DNA of 64,000 nucleotides from Rutidosis leptorrhynchoides (lineage: Eukaryota; Streptophyta; Magnoliopsida; Asterales; Asteraceae). Numbering within the stretch: the stretch's first letter is position 1; each line of letters begins with the position of its first letter. The notes under the pieces were generated by a model. The model had not been told where the DNA came from. It made no database searches and saw nothing but the letters and a program-made list of their open reading frames with translations. The stretch spans positions 360,200,001 to 360,264,000 of the forward strand of contig NC_092340.1 in NCBI RefSeq assembly GCF_046630445.1. Direction: 5' to 3'. Made by a program: the position numbers and the translations under genes. Shown piece by piece: positions 11,962 through 24,087 of the stretch.

Positions 11962-13323
11962 TGTTTTATGATATGTTTTGAATGTTTGAACGGTGTTTAA
12001 TGGCTTGGCTATGTATAGATAGATGTTTGCTTGAACCCAAGAGACTTATGTTATGTTTTGTTATGTTATAGTTAACATTGAATAAATTTGGATCAAATTT
12101 GCTATGTTGAAAGAGTAACGACGTTCTGTTAAAATGAGTGTAGCTATTTCATTTGGTAATTGTTAACTTGGCCATTTCTATTTGTTTGTTCAAAAAACAA
12201 AACAAAACAAAAGTAAATTGGTATGCGAGTATTTAACCATATTTTCTATACCTGTAATTTTCTCTTTGTTTGTTAACCTGAGTACATTTTTCTTCGTTTA
12301 AGAGACGATGATGATGTACCCTTATAAGTCCTTATATTACGACTTACGAGTACTTTACTTGGCATGTGGGATACTTTTAATTTATAACTAAGAAACTGCA
12401 TATTTTTCCCAAAAAAACAATAAACTTGTATATAATCGAGGACCTTTTATCAAGAATGAAGTGAAAGCACCCTTCAAATAAACACGATACGTAATCAATG
12501 CCCGAGAAAACACCTCGTACACTAAACTTAACTCTAAAAGACTAAAACAAATAAACCGACAACTATCTAGGAACGAGCCGAAAACACACGGGCCAAACCG
12601 ACAACTATCTAGGAGCGAGCCGAAAACACACGTGCCAAACCGAAACAAAAACACTAATCAAGACAATAATACTTTCAAAAACTAAGACACTGTATGATGA
12701 ATGTATATCTTAGATTCATTATATTCTTGTTTTTTTTAAGGCTCAGTGTTACTAGTATCAAGGGATGGCAACAGTAGTAATCCGATCAGATGGACATCCA
12801 CCCGCCCCGATCCACTATAATGGATATGGATGGACTAGATGGATGAACACTGGATATGGATATGAATATGGATGTTTAGTAGATCGGATATAGATGAAAA
12901 TTTATTATCTCCCGGTTTCACCCGAAATATATAAGATTGATAATAAATATAAAAAGTTGTAGGTTTTCCCTTTTCGGGTTACTCGGGAAGAGCAAGTAAT
13001 CTGACCTCATACTCTAGTTCCAACCCTTCCCTGGCCACCCAAGATTCGAACATGAGTTTGCAAATTTGGAAGAAAGATCTTGGTAGGGGATATCTTGAAG
13101 CCGAAGGAAACAAGTGAAAAAAATTAGAGTATTAAATCTAATTTCCTATTTTGTGCTTTTATATTTAGTATTTTCTCTTTATTTTCGTTCCTTCTCAGAT
13201 TATTTAAAGAGGGATTTGTTTAGCTTTGAGTTTCATTTTTGTTGAAATTATAATTACGTGAAATATAACAAAGGAACCGCATGCTTTAATTTGTTAATAC
13301 CAACTGATCCAATTTATTATGGC
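11962..13323. other. Intergenic, with small repeats
   Basis: It starts with the 3' UTR of the F-box gene, to about 12100. At 12555-12646 a unit of about 45 bp (containing CCGACAACTATCTAGGA) is tandemly duplicated. At about 12760-12900 there is a GGATATGGATATGG-type low-complexity stretch of the kind found in plant hAT-derived repeats. A GATTCGAACATGAG motif near 13043 could be a SINE B-box remnant on the minus strand. No gene seen. Confidence 0.4.
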
Positions 13324-13884
13324 TAAGGTCGATAAGTCGTTTTCGGTTCCGAGTTTTCTCACTAAAGTTTCCACTGATGTGTTAGGTGATGATGATGGTC
13401 TTAATCACAATCTTTGAAACTGTCAAGATCAAGTTTCAAAACTTTGGAAAGTATTGCAATGTTTACGGGTCTTTGGTTAACGGAACGGTGACCCACTCGG
13501 TGATGTTAGATGAAGACAAACTGGTACCATTTTTGAATCTGGTATGGGCTAATTGTGGACTAGTGGTTGCAACCATGGAGGAAACTAATAAGGTTTTAAG
13601 TGTTGAACCTGAAAAGGAAGTTTTCAAAAAGAAGTTTTCGAGTTCTGGAAAAAGTTGAAAGACGGGCTCGCGTTACCTTTACTGATCGACATGTGCGAAA
13701 AGGTTGGTTTTGAACTTCCACCTTGTATCATGCGACTACCTATTGAACTTAAACTCAAGATAATAGAGTCGGTTTCTGGTGTGGATATAGCAAAAGTGAG
13801 TTGTACTTGTTCTGAATTGAGATATTTAGGTTCGAGTGACGATTTGTGGAAACAGAAGTATATTGAGCAATTTGGGGATGTAAG
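13324..13884 (+). pseudogene. FBXO7/SKIP22-like copy B, left part
   Basis: This aligns with the intact gene from its KSFSVPSFL region (about 11010) through the F-box to the point matching about 11686. The ubiquitin-like N-terminus is absent. A block of about 140 bp within the FP domain is missing (the junction reads AATCACAATCTTTGAAACTG). A repeated AAGAAGTTTTC puts the two halves in different frames: 13386-13658 covers the FP end and 13655 onward covers the F-box. The copy is then interrupted by a 6.25 kb copia insertion with target duplication GTAAG (13880-13884). The coding sequence still resembles the parent closely, so the duplication is moderately recent. Confidence 0.85.
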
Positions 13885-14530
13885 TGTTGGAAGCTTCGAC
13901 GAGCCCAACACACCCACTATAGAGGATCTAGACTATACAAGACTCACTACACCAACACTTTGGCGTTGTTTAGCCTTTAATTTTGTAAATCCTTAGTGCA
14001 CAATGTACTTAGGCGACAGTGTCGACCATATATCTTTAGGCGGTATAACCGACCATGTATTACTTAGGCGGCAGAGCCGACCATATAATAAGAACAACAA
14101 AAGTGCACTAAGAACTTAAACACAAACTAAGGCTTGATCGGGAAACTTAACAAAAACACTTATATTAAATTACAATTACAATATTACTTACAAGCTTTCT
14201 CTTCTCTACTTTCGCTAACTCACACTCTTCTTCTCTTCTTCACAACTCACTTCTTATTTCACTCTTACTCACAACTCTCACAACTTTCTTCACAAATGAA
14301 ATCCTCACCTATATTTATACTACTCCATGGAAGTTTCTAGAAACTAGATATTTCCATGGATAAATAAATATCTAGATATTTCTATACAAATATCTATATT
14401 TTTCTTTTCTAGATTTTTTCTTTTATTTTCTAATATCTAGATATTTTCTTATACATATTAATATCTAGATATTTTACATATATACATATACTAATTCCAT
14501 ATTATTCTAAATTTGCATTGTATTTTAACA
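13885..14530 (-). repeat. Copia LTR, left copy (3' LTR)
   Basis: 646 bp, TGTTGG...TAACA, followed on the plus strand by CTCCCCCTCAA, the complement of the polypurine tract. Confidence 0.93.
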
Positions 14531-14537
14531 CTCCCCC

Positions 14538-17500
14538 TCAATGCAAATTTTCTTCCAACGATGTCTTGCAGACCATTCCAAGTGCTTCTCTGAATTTTGT
14601 AAACTTCGGTTTACTTAGGCTCTTGGTGAATATATCTGCAACCTGTTCATCTGTCTTTGTTGGCATCATCTTGATCTCTCCTTCAAGGACCTTCTCGCGA
14701 ACATAGTGATAGTGCACTTCTATATGTTTTGTTCTCGCATGAAAGACTGGATTTTCTGCTAGACGAATAGCTGATAGGTTATCGCAGAAAAGCTTTACTT
14801 GATAATCTGTTGATTGATGAAGATCTTCCATTAGTTGCTTCAACCACATAATTTCTTGTGTTGCTGATGCTGCCGATCGATATTCTGCTTCAGTGCTTGA
14901 CAAGGATACTGTTGGTTGTCTCTTGCTGCACCATGATATTACTCCCGATCCAAGACTAAACATGTATCCAGTTGTTGACCGTCGTGTATCATAGTCTCCA
15001 GCGTAATCGGCGTCACAATATCCAGTCACGTGACATTCTTTTATTTTCTTGTATAAAATACCAAAGTTAATAGTGCCTTTAACATACCTTAAGATGCGTC
15101 GTACAACATCAAGGTGAGGCTTCTTCAGATTGCTCATGTATCGACTAACCACTCCAACTGCATAAGATATATCTGGCCGGCTTATTGTGAGATAAATAAG
15201 ACTTCCGACCATCTTTCGATACATGGTAACATCTTGAAGACATTTTCCTTCATCTGCTCGTAGTTTTGTATTCGGATCCATCGGAGTTGAGATAGGTTTG
15301 CAATTAAGCATTCCGTACTTTTGTAAAAGATCTCGCGCATATTTCTGTTGTCCCAGAAATAATCCTTCTCTTTTCTGCTCTATTTCGAGTCCAAGAAAAT
15401 GTTTGAGTTCTCCAAGCTCCTTCATATGAAATCTGATAGACAGATTCTCCCTTTTTCTTTGGATCTTCTCATAGTGATCTCCTGTGATGATTAAGTCATC
15501 CACATATACTAGCACTATGGCTAGTTTTCCTTGATCTTGTTTCACAAATAAACTAGAATCTGAAGGAGCAACTGTGAAACCACTTTGTACTAAGAACTCG
15601 CCAATCTTCCCGTACCAAGCTCTTGGAGCCTGCTTCAAGCCGTATAGTGCTTTCTTTAATTTGCAGACATGCTCAGGATGGATCTTGTTCTCAAAGCCTC
15701 TTGGTTGCTCCATATAAATGTCTTTGTCAAGTTCTCCATGTAAGAAAGCGTTCTTGACATCCATCTGCCATAACTTCCAAGATTTGCTAGCAGCTAAAGC
15801 TAGTAGAGCTCGAATTGTTGTGATCTTCGCCACTGGACTAAACGTTTCTTCATAATCCAGCCCATATTGTTGAGAAAAACCTCTAGCAACAAGTCGAGCT
15901 TTATACCTTTCAATGGAGCCATCTGATCGAGTCTTCACCTTGTAAACCCATTTACAAGATATTGGTTTTACATCTTTTGGCTTTGGAACTAAACTCCATG
16001 TCTGGTTTTCTTTTAGTGCATTAATTTCTTCTTCCATCGCTTTCTGCCATTCTTGACTTTGTGCTGCTTCTTCATAAGTGGAAGGCTCAATAGGTATTGA
16101 TTCATCCACATGAGCAGCATTGGCATACCTCGGATTAGGTTTCCTTGACCTTGTTGATCTCCGTAATTCTTGCACATGCTCCTCGGCATCCATTTGGCTT
16201 GGACGAACCTCTTCGGATGTAGATTGATGTACCCCAGTTTTCCATGGACTCGTTTCCTTAGAGTACGATCCATCTCCTTCTTTAATTAGATCCGATATGT
16301 GCTCTTTATGTTCTTCTTTTTCTTCTGGACCTTCTTCTAATCCATGAGATTCTGGAAGCTCTATCTTTTGAGGTGACCACCATGAAGAAGCTTCATCAAA
16401 TACCACATTTCTTGAAGTATGACACTTTCCAGTATTTGGATCACAACATCTCCATCCTTTTCTTGAATCATCATAACTGACAAAAATGCACCGAATTGCC
16501 TTCTCATCAAATTTGCTTCGTAGATGATCTGGTACGAAGACGTAGCATACACATCCAAAAACCTTGAGATGGTTGACGATTGGCTTGATCTTCCATAATC
16601 TTTCATATGGTGAAATATATCCCAACTTTGTTTGTGGGAGTCTGTTAATCACGTATGAAGCCGTCCTCATACATTCGGCCCAAAATTGTAACACCCCAGC
16701 TTAACATGACCACAATATTGTCCGCTTTGCCCGCAGGCGCACGGCTTTTTCTTGGCGACCACACACGAGAAGCACTTTCCCAGGAGGTCACCCATCCTGG
16801 TAGTGCTCTCGCCCGAGCACGCTTAACTGCAGCGTACTCGCACTTCTACTCAACCTGTGGTCCCAAAACGCGTTGTGTCATTTTAAGCGTGAGTATTACC
16901 TTATAATCCCATGATCACTCATGTTCGTGGGCGATGTGGGATTTGCCTAGGGTGTTTCATTCACCCCCCCTTAGGGACTCATCGTCCTCGATGAGGTTTG
17001 CCCCACCACCCCCAATGGCACATGAGTGGCTCTGATACCATTCTGTAACACCCCAGCTTAACATGACCACAATATTGTCCGCTTTGCCCGCAGGCGCACG
17101 GCTTTTTCTTGGCGACCACACACGAGAAGCACTTTCCCAGGAGGTCACCCATCCTGGTAGTGCTCTCGCCCGAGCACGCTTAACTGCAGCGTACTCGCAC
17201 TTCTACTCAACCTGTGGTCCCAAAACGCGTTGTGTCATTTTAAGCGTGAGTATTACCTTATAATCCCATGATCACTCATGTTCGTGGGCGATGTGGGATT
17301 TGCCTAGGGTGTTTCAAAAATCTGCCTGGTACATTCTTACCATGAAGCATACTTCGACAAGTTTCGGCAAGGTGACGATTCTTGCGTTCCGCCACTCCAT
17401 TCTGCTGTGGAGTATTGGGACAAGTTAATTGTCTTCTAATCTTGTGCTTCTCAAGATAGATATTGAACTCAGTCGATAAATATTCTCCTCCATTATATGT

Positions 17501-19324
17501 GAGTAAGCACCGGATCTTAGTATTGAGCTCACTTTCTACCTTGTTCTTGAACTCTTTAAACTTCAGAAAAGTCTCCGACTTCTCCTTCATGAAGTAAACC
17601 CACACATATCTTGAGAAGTCATCAATGAATGTCACCATATATTTCATACCTCCAAGTGATGTTTGTTTCACTGGGCCGAAGACATCTGAGTGTATGAGCT
17701 CTAGTGGTGTCTTGGACTGATGCTCTGACTCCTTGAATGGCAATTGCTGAGCTTTGCCAAATTGACATCCAGCACATATTGTATCTGTTCGGATATCAAT
17801 TTGAGGAAGGCCATTTACTATATGTTTCACCATCATCTCCTTTAACTTGTTGTAGCCCACATGCCCAAGACGTTCATGCCAAAGATCAGCCGTTTCATTC
17901 TTTCGAGTCTTATCGACATATGCCGTTTCAGCAGATAGTACATAGACTGACTCTATTCTTCTTCCTTGCATAATTGGATCGCCAACCACCTTCACTCTCT
18001 TGAATACGGACACATCTTCTGGTCCAAAGAGCACATAATTCCCTTCTGCTGTCAATTGTGGTACTGATAGTAAATTCTTCTTTAAGCCAGGGACAAGATA
18101 CACCTTCTCGAGTTGGAGCTTATGAGAGCCGCCTTCATTTGGAATTATTGTCTTTCCAATGTGAGAAATAGACAACCTTGAATTGTTGGCTGTCAACACG
18201 ACTCTCTTTCCTTTGTAATCCTCCATTTCTTGCAGCTTCGTCCCATCGTTGGTCATATGATTTGAGCACCCAGAATCGATGATCCAATCATCTTTGTAGT
18301 TTATTTTTGACTTTAAGGTTGCTGCAAGAGCTTGATCATCCATGTCAGCTTCAACGGAGAGTCCTGCTTCTGCATCCCATGTTTCCTCATTAATGGTTGC
18401 TTCGAATGTGACCTCTTTCTTCTCATCTCTTGCGGCGGCCACATTTCCTTCAAAAGTTCGCCTTCTGGGGAATCTACAATCTCGAGCAAAATGACCATTC
18501 TTGCCACAATTGAAGCATTCACCATTCTTTCTCTTATCATTTTCCCCGTATTGTTGGCGATAATCTCTTCTTCCTTGTTGAGCTCCCCCTGAAACGTTGC
18601 CTTTTGATTTTGGGTGACCCTTCCACCCATATGTCTTACTTTCTTTCATCGCCTCTTGTTTTCGAGATGTTGCTTTCTTCTTATTTGTGAAGAGTGCATC
18701 TTCTCCGTCTTTTATGGTTACTTCATTCATCTGCTTGGCTAATGCCTCTTGATTAGCCAATAAATTCTCCAGCTCTATTAATGATGGTTGAGTAGGCCAT
18801 CCTCTCACAGCGGCTATAAATCCATTATACTCGGATCTTAAGCCATGGATGATAATTCTCTTCATCCTTGCATCACTCACTTTCTCTTCAGGAGCAAGTT
18901 GAGATATCTCACGACAAATAGATTTCACCTTGGTGAAATACTGAGAAATAGATAGACTTCCTTGTGAGATATATGCGAGCTCATTTTCCAAGAGCTGGAG
19001 GCGTGATTCATTCTTCTTTGAAAATAATTTTTCAAAAGTTTCCCAAGCTGCCTTTGGTGTTTTCTCGTCACGGATGTGCTCCAATAGATCCTCCTCGATT
19101 GTAGTCTTCAATATAAATAAAGCCTTCTAGGCCTTGATGTTCCATTTTCTTAAGGCTTCAGCATTTTCTTTCGGTGGAGGCGTTGTGTCACTGCCAGCAA
19201 CTATTTCCCATAAATCCTGTCCTTGTAGGTAGGATTCTATGCAAGTCCGCCAATAACCATAGTTGTGGTTATTGAGACTCTTGATTCCACTGCTCGTACT
19301 TGCAAGATCTGCCATCATGACGTC
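14538..19324 (-). pseudogene. Broken copia gag-pol region
   Basis: Reading on the minus strand, the order is: gag N-terminus (phrase YLQGQDLWEIV), zinc knuckle (CFNCGKNGHFARDC), protease (IIDSGCSNHM), GAG-pre-integrase (LWHERLGH), integrase (HSDVFGP, IDDFSRYVWVYF), then reverse transcriptase ([20 protein letters not shown]) and RNase H (DADYAGD, SSTEAEY). This is the Ty1/copia domain order, with integrase before reverse transcriptase. The region is interrupted by the TRIM at 16687-17316 and is not a functional gene. I did not assign a copia lineage. Confidence 0.9.
16687..17316 (-). mobile_element. TRIM nested in the copia element
   Basis: Two 273-bp direct repeats (16687-16959 and 17044-17316) start TGTAACACCCCAGC and end GGTGTTTCA. 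They are separated by only 84 bp. That spacer holds CTCTGATACCA, the complement of the TGGTATCAGAG primer-binding site, next to the right-hand repeat, and a C-run that is a polypurine tract on the minus strand next to the left-hand one. The 5-bp target duplication AAAAT lies at 16682-16686 and 17317-17321. There is no coding capacity. This is a complete terminal-repeat retrotransposon in miniature. The two LTRs look identical by eye, so it is younger than its copia host. Confidence 0.92.
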
Positions 19325-19491
19325 CAACGTCCAATAAGCTTGGTCCCTGACCGATGAGCTTTCACAGTTCCTAACTGTGCTCCGACAGAATCTTCCTTAG
19401 AGCCTTGGTGAAAACAAGCCGATGTAAACGTCCAACGTTTACCGATTTCCTCCACTAGAAATGGTCCCGAACGACCCGCTCTGATACCAAT

Positions 19492-20137
19492 TGTTGGAAG
19501 CTTCGACGAGCCCAACACACCCACTATAGAGGATCTAGACTATACAAGACTCACTACACCAACACTTTGGCGTTGTTTAGCCTTTAATTTTATAAATCGT
19601 TAGTGCACAATGTACTTAGGCGACAGTGTCGACCATATATCTTTAGGCCGTATAACCGACCATGTATTACTTAGGCGGCAGAGCCGACCATATAATAAGA
19701 ACAACAAAAGTGCACTAAGAACTTAAACACAAACTAAGGCTTGATCGGGAAACTTAACAAAAACACTTATATTAAATTACAATTACAATATTACTTACAA
19801 GCTTTCTCTTCTCTACTTTCGCTAACTCACACTCTTCTTCTCTTCTTCACAACTCACTTCTTATTTCACTCTTACTCACAACTCTCACAACTTGCTTCAC
19901 AAATGAAATCCTCACCTATATTTATACTACTCCATGGAAGTTTCTAGAAACTAGATATTTCCATGGATAAATAAATATCTAGATATTTCTATACAAATAT
20001 CTATATTTTTCTTTTCTAGATTTTTTCTTTTATTTTCTAATATCTAGATATTTTCTTATACATATTAATATCTAGATATTTTACATATATACATATACTA
20101 ATTTCATATTATTCTAAATTTGCATTGTATTTTAACA
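19492..20137 (-). repeat. Copia LTR, right copy (5' LTR)
   Basis: 646 bp, the partner of 13885-14530. It is preceded on the plus strand by GCTCTGATACCAAT, the complement of the initiator-Met primer-binding site. Confidence 0.93.
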
Positions 20138-20142
20138 GTAAG

Positions 20143-20345
20143 TGGGTGGTCGGATGGTGGTAGGACTTATAAAGAGAGATTTGCTAAAACTTGGAGGGGT
20201 CAAAAAAGAAGGAAGATTTCAGCAGCAGCAGCAGCAGCAGCTAGATCAGGTATGAGTATGATGAGAAGAAGAAATGCTTAAATATGTATAGACAGATGTT
20301 TGCTCGAACGTGCATGAGACCTATGTTATGGTTGAATAAATTTGG
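20143..20345 (+). pseudogene. FBXO7/SKIP22-like copy B, right part
   Basis: This continues copy B after the copia target duplication (GTAAG at 20138-20142). GGTCGGATGGTGGTAGGACT and the following basic region match 11693-11810 of the intact gene. A CAG-type repeat (about 20219-20240) has expanded where the intact gene has GCAGTTGGT. The rest of the C-terminal coding region is lost and the sequence passes directly into the shared 3' UTR, including the TTGAATAAATTTGG poly-A context. Confidence 0.85.
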
Positions 20346-21732
20346 ATGAATGTTGATTCAGTTTGTCTATTAATTTTTGATTATTGCAAGTTTATTTGAT
20401 TGTGAAACTCTATTTGGCAAACGATCTGCAATTCGACATATAATCGTGTGTAGGGAACTTATGTATACCACAGAATTGAGAACGATTCCTCACTTTCTGT
20501 TATAATTTTTTAAAACGTCACTCCATCACTTCGGAAGCTTTTGTTAGTCATAGCTAGGGGTACATCAAATGATGTGAGCTACTCGAGCTCAACTCGTTAA
20601 AAAATCGATTCGACTCGAGCTTAAACGAGTCCGAGCTTATTTTAAGGAACGAATGCTAAACGAGCTCGAGCTTCTTATATCGAGCTTAAAAAGCTCGCGA
20701 GCCTCGAAGCTCGAGCTTAAAAAAGCTCGCGAGCCCAAACGAGCTTTTCATTTATATACATTAGTTAATATTTTTACCTAATAATATACTATAGTAAATA
20801 ATTGCATAAAATATAGTAAGTCATATTATAAAAAGTATGCAATAAATAAAAAGAAATATCGAAATTAAATAAAATAATAAAATTATTAAATAATCAAGTC
20901 GAGCATCCTTAAATTCAGACGAACCGAGCTCAAGCTTTATATGCTAGGCTCGACTCAATCGATTGATTCACTAGGTAAATTCCTCTCATCCTTACAATCT
21001 CACACTTTTAAACACTAATTTTTATTTTCTCTTTTACTTATATACACACGCACATATCCACCTACAACACTGAAGATTTGACTACTTGATTTTGAAGATT
21101 TATATAATCAAAACAAAAATTTGGGAAACCTTTAATGAATCAGTATTAGAGGGTAAAAAAATAAACCAACACCAATTTCTTCTTTGAGACAAATGATCGA
21201 ACACTAGGAGTGCAGCTCAAAAAAAGAGAAGTGTAAACCAAAAGAAGATGAAGTTAAGATCTCATCGGGAAAAAAAAAGGAGAAACTTACGTTACCGGTG
21301 GGATTTTGAAAATGAAGGTAAGATGTAAAGAGAGGAGTTCTGCAATTTTGACCAGCAATGACACATTTACAGTTGATGGGTGCTATAAACATATAATATG
21401 CTCATGGATAATGTTTTACAAGAGGAAGATGTTGTGCTTATCCTCATTTATTTAATATTTTTTTAAGGTTAAAATTGTAATTTTATATGGTTCAGAGTTT
21501 CAGAGTTGTAATCAAACAGTGAAATTTCATTCAGAACAATACTGATTCAAAACTTTCGAATCATTCAGAACTCTGAATCATTCAGTGCTAAACCATTCAG
21601 TTTTATCAAACTCACACTAAATTATTTTAGACAAATGAAAGATGTAACACAAAAATGTAACAGTGGAGTGGAATGTCGATATCGGAAAGAATATCGGAAT
21701 ATAAGAAGGGGTAGGTAAATTTAATTAGTTTA
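20346..21732. other. Intergenic with hAT-like CTCGAGCTCG repeat
   Basis: About 20552-20992 is a degenerate repeat rich in GAGCTCGAGCTT and CTCGACTCG words, bounded loosely by CTAGGGGT and its partial complement. This is the style of a widespread non-autonomous hAT-like plant family. The rest shows no gene. A palindromic CTGAATCATTCAG-rich area lies near 21540-21610. Confidence 0.4.
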
Positions 21733-22022
21733 CTGCTGATGTTGATTAATTTCTCATTTGTATTCTTTTGCAGATATTAAAACCATGAAACTGAGACTCG
21801 ATCATTTGAAACAAAAGAAACCCTAAAATTTGAAATCCATACCCTGTACTCTCTACCATCTTAGACAACTCGTCCTTCAGAAACTTCTTTCTACTTCAAA
21901 TTCCCCTGTTTTACATTTATCTCAATAAAAAAGTCGAGCTTACAACTACATCTTTAGAAAAGATTCCGTTCATTCAATCGGGATTACATCAGGTAACCTC
22001 ATCCATTTCCTTACAAACCCTA
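21733..22022 (+). pseudogene. FBXO7/SKIP22-like copy C, N-terminal fragment
   Basis: It has the same intron end (TTCTTTTGCAG), start codon context (ATG at 21785) and ubiquitin-like coding sequence as the intact gene, up to the region matching about 10815. It is broken early: a base missing near codon 6 (CTCGATCAT where the parent has CTCAGATCG) leads to a stop a few codons later, and there are further small gaps. The match to the parent stops shortly after the phrase corresponding to SQPTSAK. Confidence 0.8.
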
Positions 22023-22409
22023 ATGGATTTTCTACGCCAATCCACGTCAGCAAAGGAAAATGATTCTGAAAATGATGCCAAGGAAAAACAAGTTGCTGAA
22101 GTGAAATCCAAAGTCCATCAGCCAAGAAAACCGCCAATTCCATTGTTTAGACAATTAAGTTTGAAGGATAAGTCAAAAACTTCTAAATCCACGTCACACG
22201 AGGCTTCTTCGAGTGATAAAAATGTCACCGAGTATTCTGAGACCCCTGTAACATCGAAGGCCGTGTCTAGTCAGCATTTGAACAAGGGAAAAGTTGCACC
22301 TGGTTACAGGAAGACAACTAAAATACAAGTCAAAGAGAAGTCAACTTTAGAAGCTGATTTAAATGAAAGTCAACTGAGTCACAACAAGGTTACACCAAAA
22401 GGTAAATAA
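22023..22409 (+). CDS. Unrecognised 128-residue open frame fused behind copy C
   Basis: An open frame beginning MDFLRQSTSAKEND. The first 11 or so residues come from the F-box copy read in another frame. The rest is lysine- and serine-rich (PRKPPIPLFRQLSLKDKSK, then low-complexity basic sequence to a stop) and has no match in the intact gene. I do not recognise a family. It could be an exon captured from another gene or a non-coding stretch that happens to be open. Its polar, disordered composition argues neither way. Confidence 0.3.
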   Translation: MDFLRQSTSAKENDSENDAKEKQVAEVKSKVHQPRKPPIPLFRQLSLKDKSKTSKSTSHEASSSDKNVTEYSETPVTSKAVSSQHLNKGKVAPGYRKTTKIQVKEKSTLEADLNESQLSHNKVTPKGK

Positions 22410-22523
22410 ACCGATTATCGTCGGGCATCTGAATAGTAATTTATGTGTGCATGATTCTTCTTTTGTCATGTTATATTACATGTGTGTTTTCTTTTGCCGG
22501 CCTTTGAAAGTGGCGTGTGCGGC

Positions 22524-23541
22524 CAGTGGCGGATCTAGAAACGGTAGTCATTGGTGTCACTGATTAAAAACCCATAATTTTTTATTTTTTTTTACTATAT
22601 GGCTTATTTCAATGGTGTCCAGTGACAAATCCAAAATTCCTCGTTAACGGGGGCGAAAGACTAAGCTATAAATGACATCACCAAAGTGACGTAAAACATC
22701 ATTAAAATATTATTGAAGTTGCCGTTTTCATCAACAACCCTCATATAATAGTTACAACCAATAAACAATTAATATTACAAGTTTCTTTGATTAGATTATG
22801 TATATACTCCGTATTTAGTAAAGTCTTATATTTCTTACGGAGTATTTAATTTAGTTTTTTTTTATCATCTATAATTGTAAAAATTGATAGAGATTTCAAA
22901 TCTTTAGAAGTTTTATACATGTTTAGTGTGATAAGCTAGAAGTATATGATGAATGATCAAGACATATATATGGATGGAGTTACTTTCTAGGCTTTGCGAT
23001 AATAAAAAATGTAAAGAGTTCATCATATATAATCAATTAGTTGAGGGGCTTTTACCCTTAAAAAAATAATACGAAGTCGATGTATTTGTTTTCAAACTTA
23101 GTTTTAGTACGTAAAATTTAAATTTAAATACTCCGTAAAAGAAAAGATAAAATGAACATTTAAAGACTACAAGGGTTTTATATACAGTATGAAATTTATA
23201 CTCCGTAACTAATAAACAAATTAATCCGTATAATGAGTTAGTGGGTCCAGCATCTCTCTCCTCCACTAATTCTTTTCACTATCTCTGCACCCCATCCCTA
23301 CCCTTTCTCCATCCTCCATTAAAGTAAAAACGTATTTCTTATCTTGTGAAGGTTGAGATTAAGGAGAAAATTCACAAATCTGTATACGAATATGCTGATG
23401 AAACTAAGTCAGTGGTGTCACTTAAACCAGTTTACACTATCTAATGGTGTTACTAGTTAAAATTCCAATTTTTTTCTCACTACATCGCGTATTTCACTGG
23501 TGTCCTGTGCCACCACTGAATATATAGTCGATCCGCCCCTG
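22524..23541. mobile_element. Non-autonomous hAT element, 1018 bp
   Basis: The ends are CAGTGGCGGATC and GATCCGCCCCTG (inverted, 11 of 12 matching). They are flanked by an exact 8-bp target duplication TGTGCGGC (22516-22523 and 23542-23549), which is the hAT hallmark. The paralogous intron of the intact gene has a single copy of the site (TGTGCCGC near 9722), an empty site. There is no transposase. It contains inverted CTCCGTATTTA-type segments and poly-T tracts. Confidence 0.88.
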
Positions 23542-23591
23542 TGTGCGGCCCTATACATGTTGTGGTTTGTCTATGGTTGATGCACTGATTG

Positions 23592-23862
23592 CTCAGTCAA
23601 ACTCGGTCAAAGCTGATATTACTTGAAAAATCGCCCAAAACTCGGTCTAAACTTGCCCAAAACTCTGGATTACTCGAAAAATCGGTCAAAATCGGTCTAA
23701 ACTTGGCCAAAACTCGGGATTACTTGGAAAATCGGTCAAAATCGGTCAAAATCTTGTCAAAACTATGTAAAAATCAGTGGAAGTCAAACTTGGTCAACTT
23801 ATGAGTGCTCTCTAAAATGTCTCGACCGAGTACTCCGAGTGGCCGAGTCTTGCAACCTTGCA
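23592..23862. repeat. CTCGGTCAAA-type dispersed repeat
   Basis: Many repeated words of the form AAAACTCGG and AATCGGTCAAAATCGG, ending in GACCGAGTACTCCGAGTGGCCGAGTC. It is absent from the paralogous intron of the intact gene, so it is an insertion; exact ends and class are unclear. Confidence 0.5.
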
Positions 23863-24087
23863 TTTAATACTTTATGTCTCCTTATACATGTCTTAGTTCA
23901 TTAATTAATGCTCTTATGTCAGCTGTATCTTTTATATTGAATGATGAAGAGTGGTCACAACAATAATTCTGTTGTATTTCTTAACTAGAAAAGCCCTAGT
24001 AATCGGCTTCCAGTATCTTTTCATGTCTACATCTTTATGTCTGGTTAATTATTGACAAATCATGTTGGTGGCTTTTATCGGTTTATG

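Larger units (their letters stand above)
13885..20137 (-). mobile_element. Ty1/copia element inserted in copy B
   Basis: Two 646-bp LTRs (13885-14530 and 19492-20137) start TGTTGGAAGC and end TTTTAACA. The 5-bp target duplication GTAAG lies at 13880-13884 and 20138-20142. The element reads on the minus strand. A primer-binding site TGGTATCAGAGC lies at 19478-19489 (minus) next to the right-hand LTR, and a polypurine tract TTGAGGGGGAG lies next to the left-hand LTR. Gag, protease, integrase, reverse transcriptase and RNase H are all recognisable, in copia order. By eye the LTRs differ at about six positions, roughly 1 percent, suggesting insertion within about the last half million years. The element is broken: a nested TRIM interrupts it and there is about one further break. 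Confidence 0.93.

Noticed and set aside
12388-12654. 88-residue frame with repeated FGSFLDSCRF
   Set aside because: Created by a tandem duplication of about 45 bp; no other support.
16655-17263. Two identical 66-83-residue frames
   Set aside because: They lie in the duplicated LTRs of the TRIM, not in genes.
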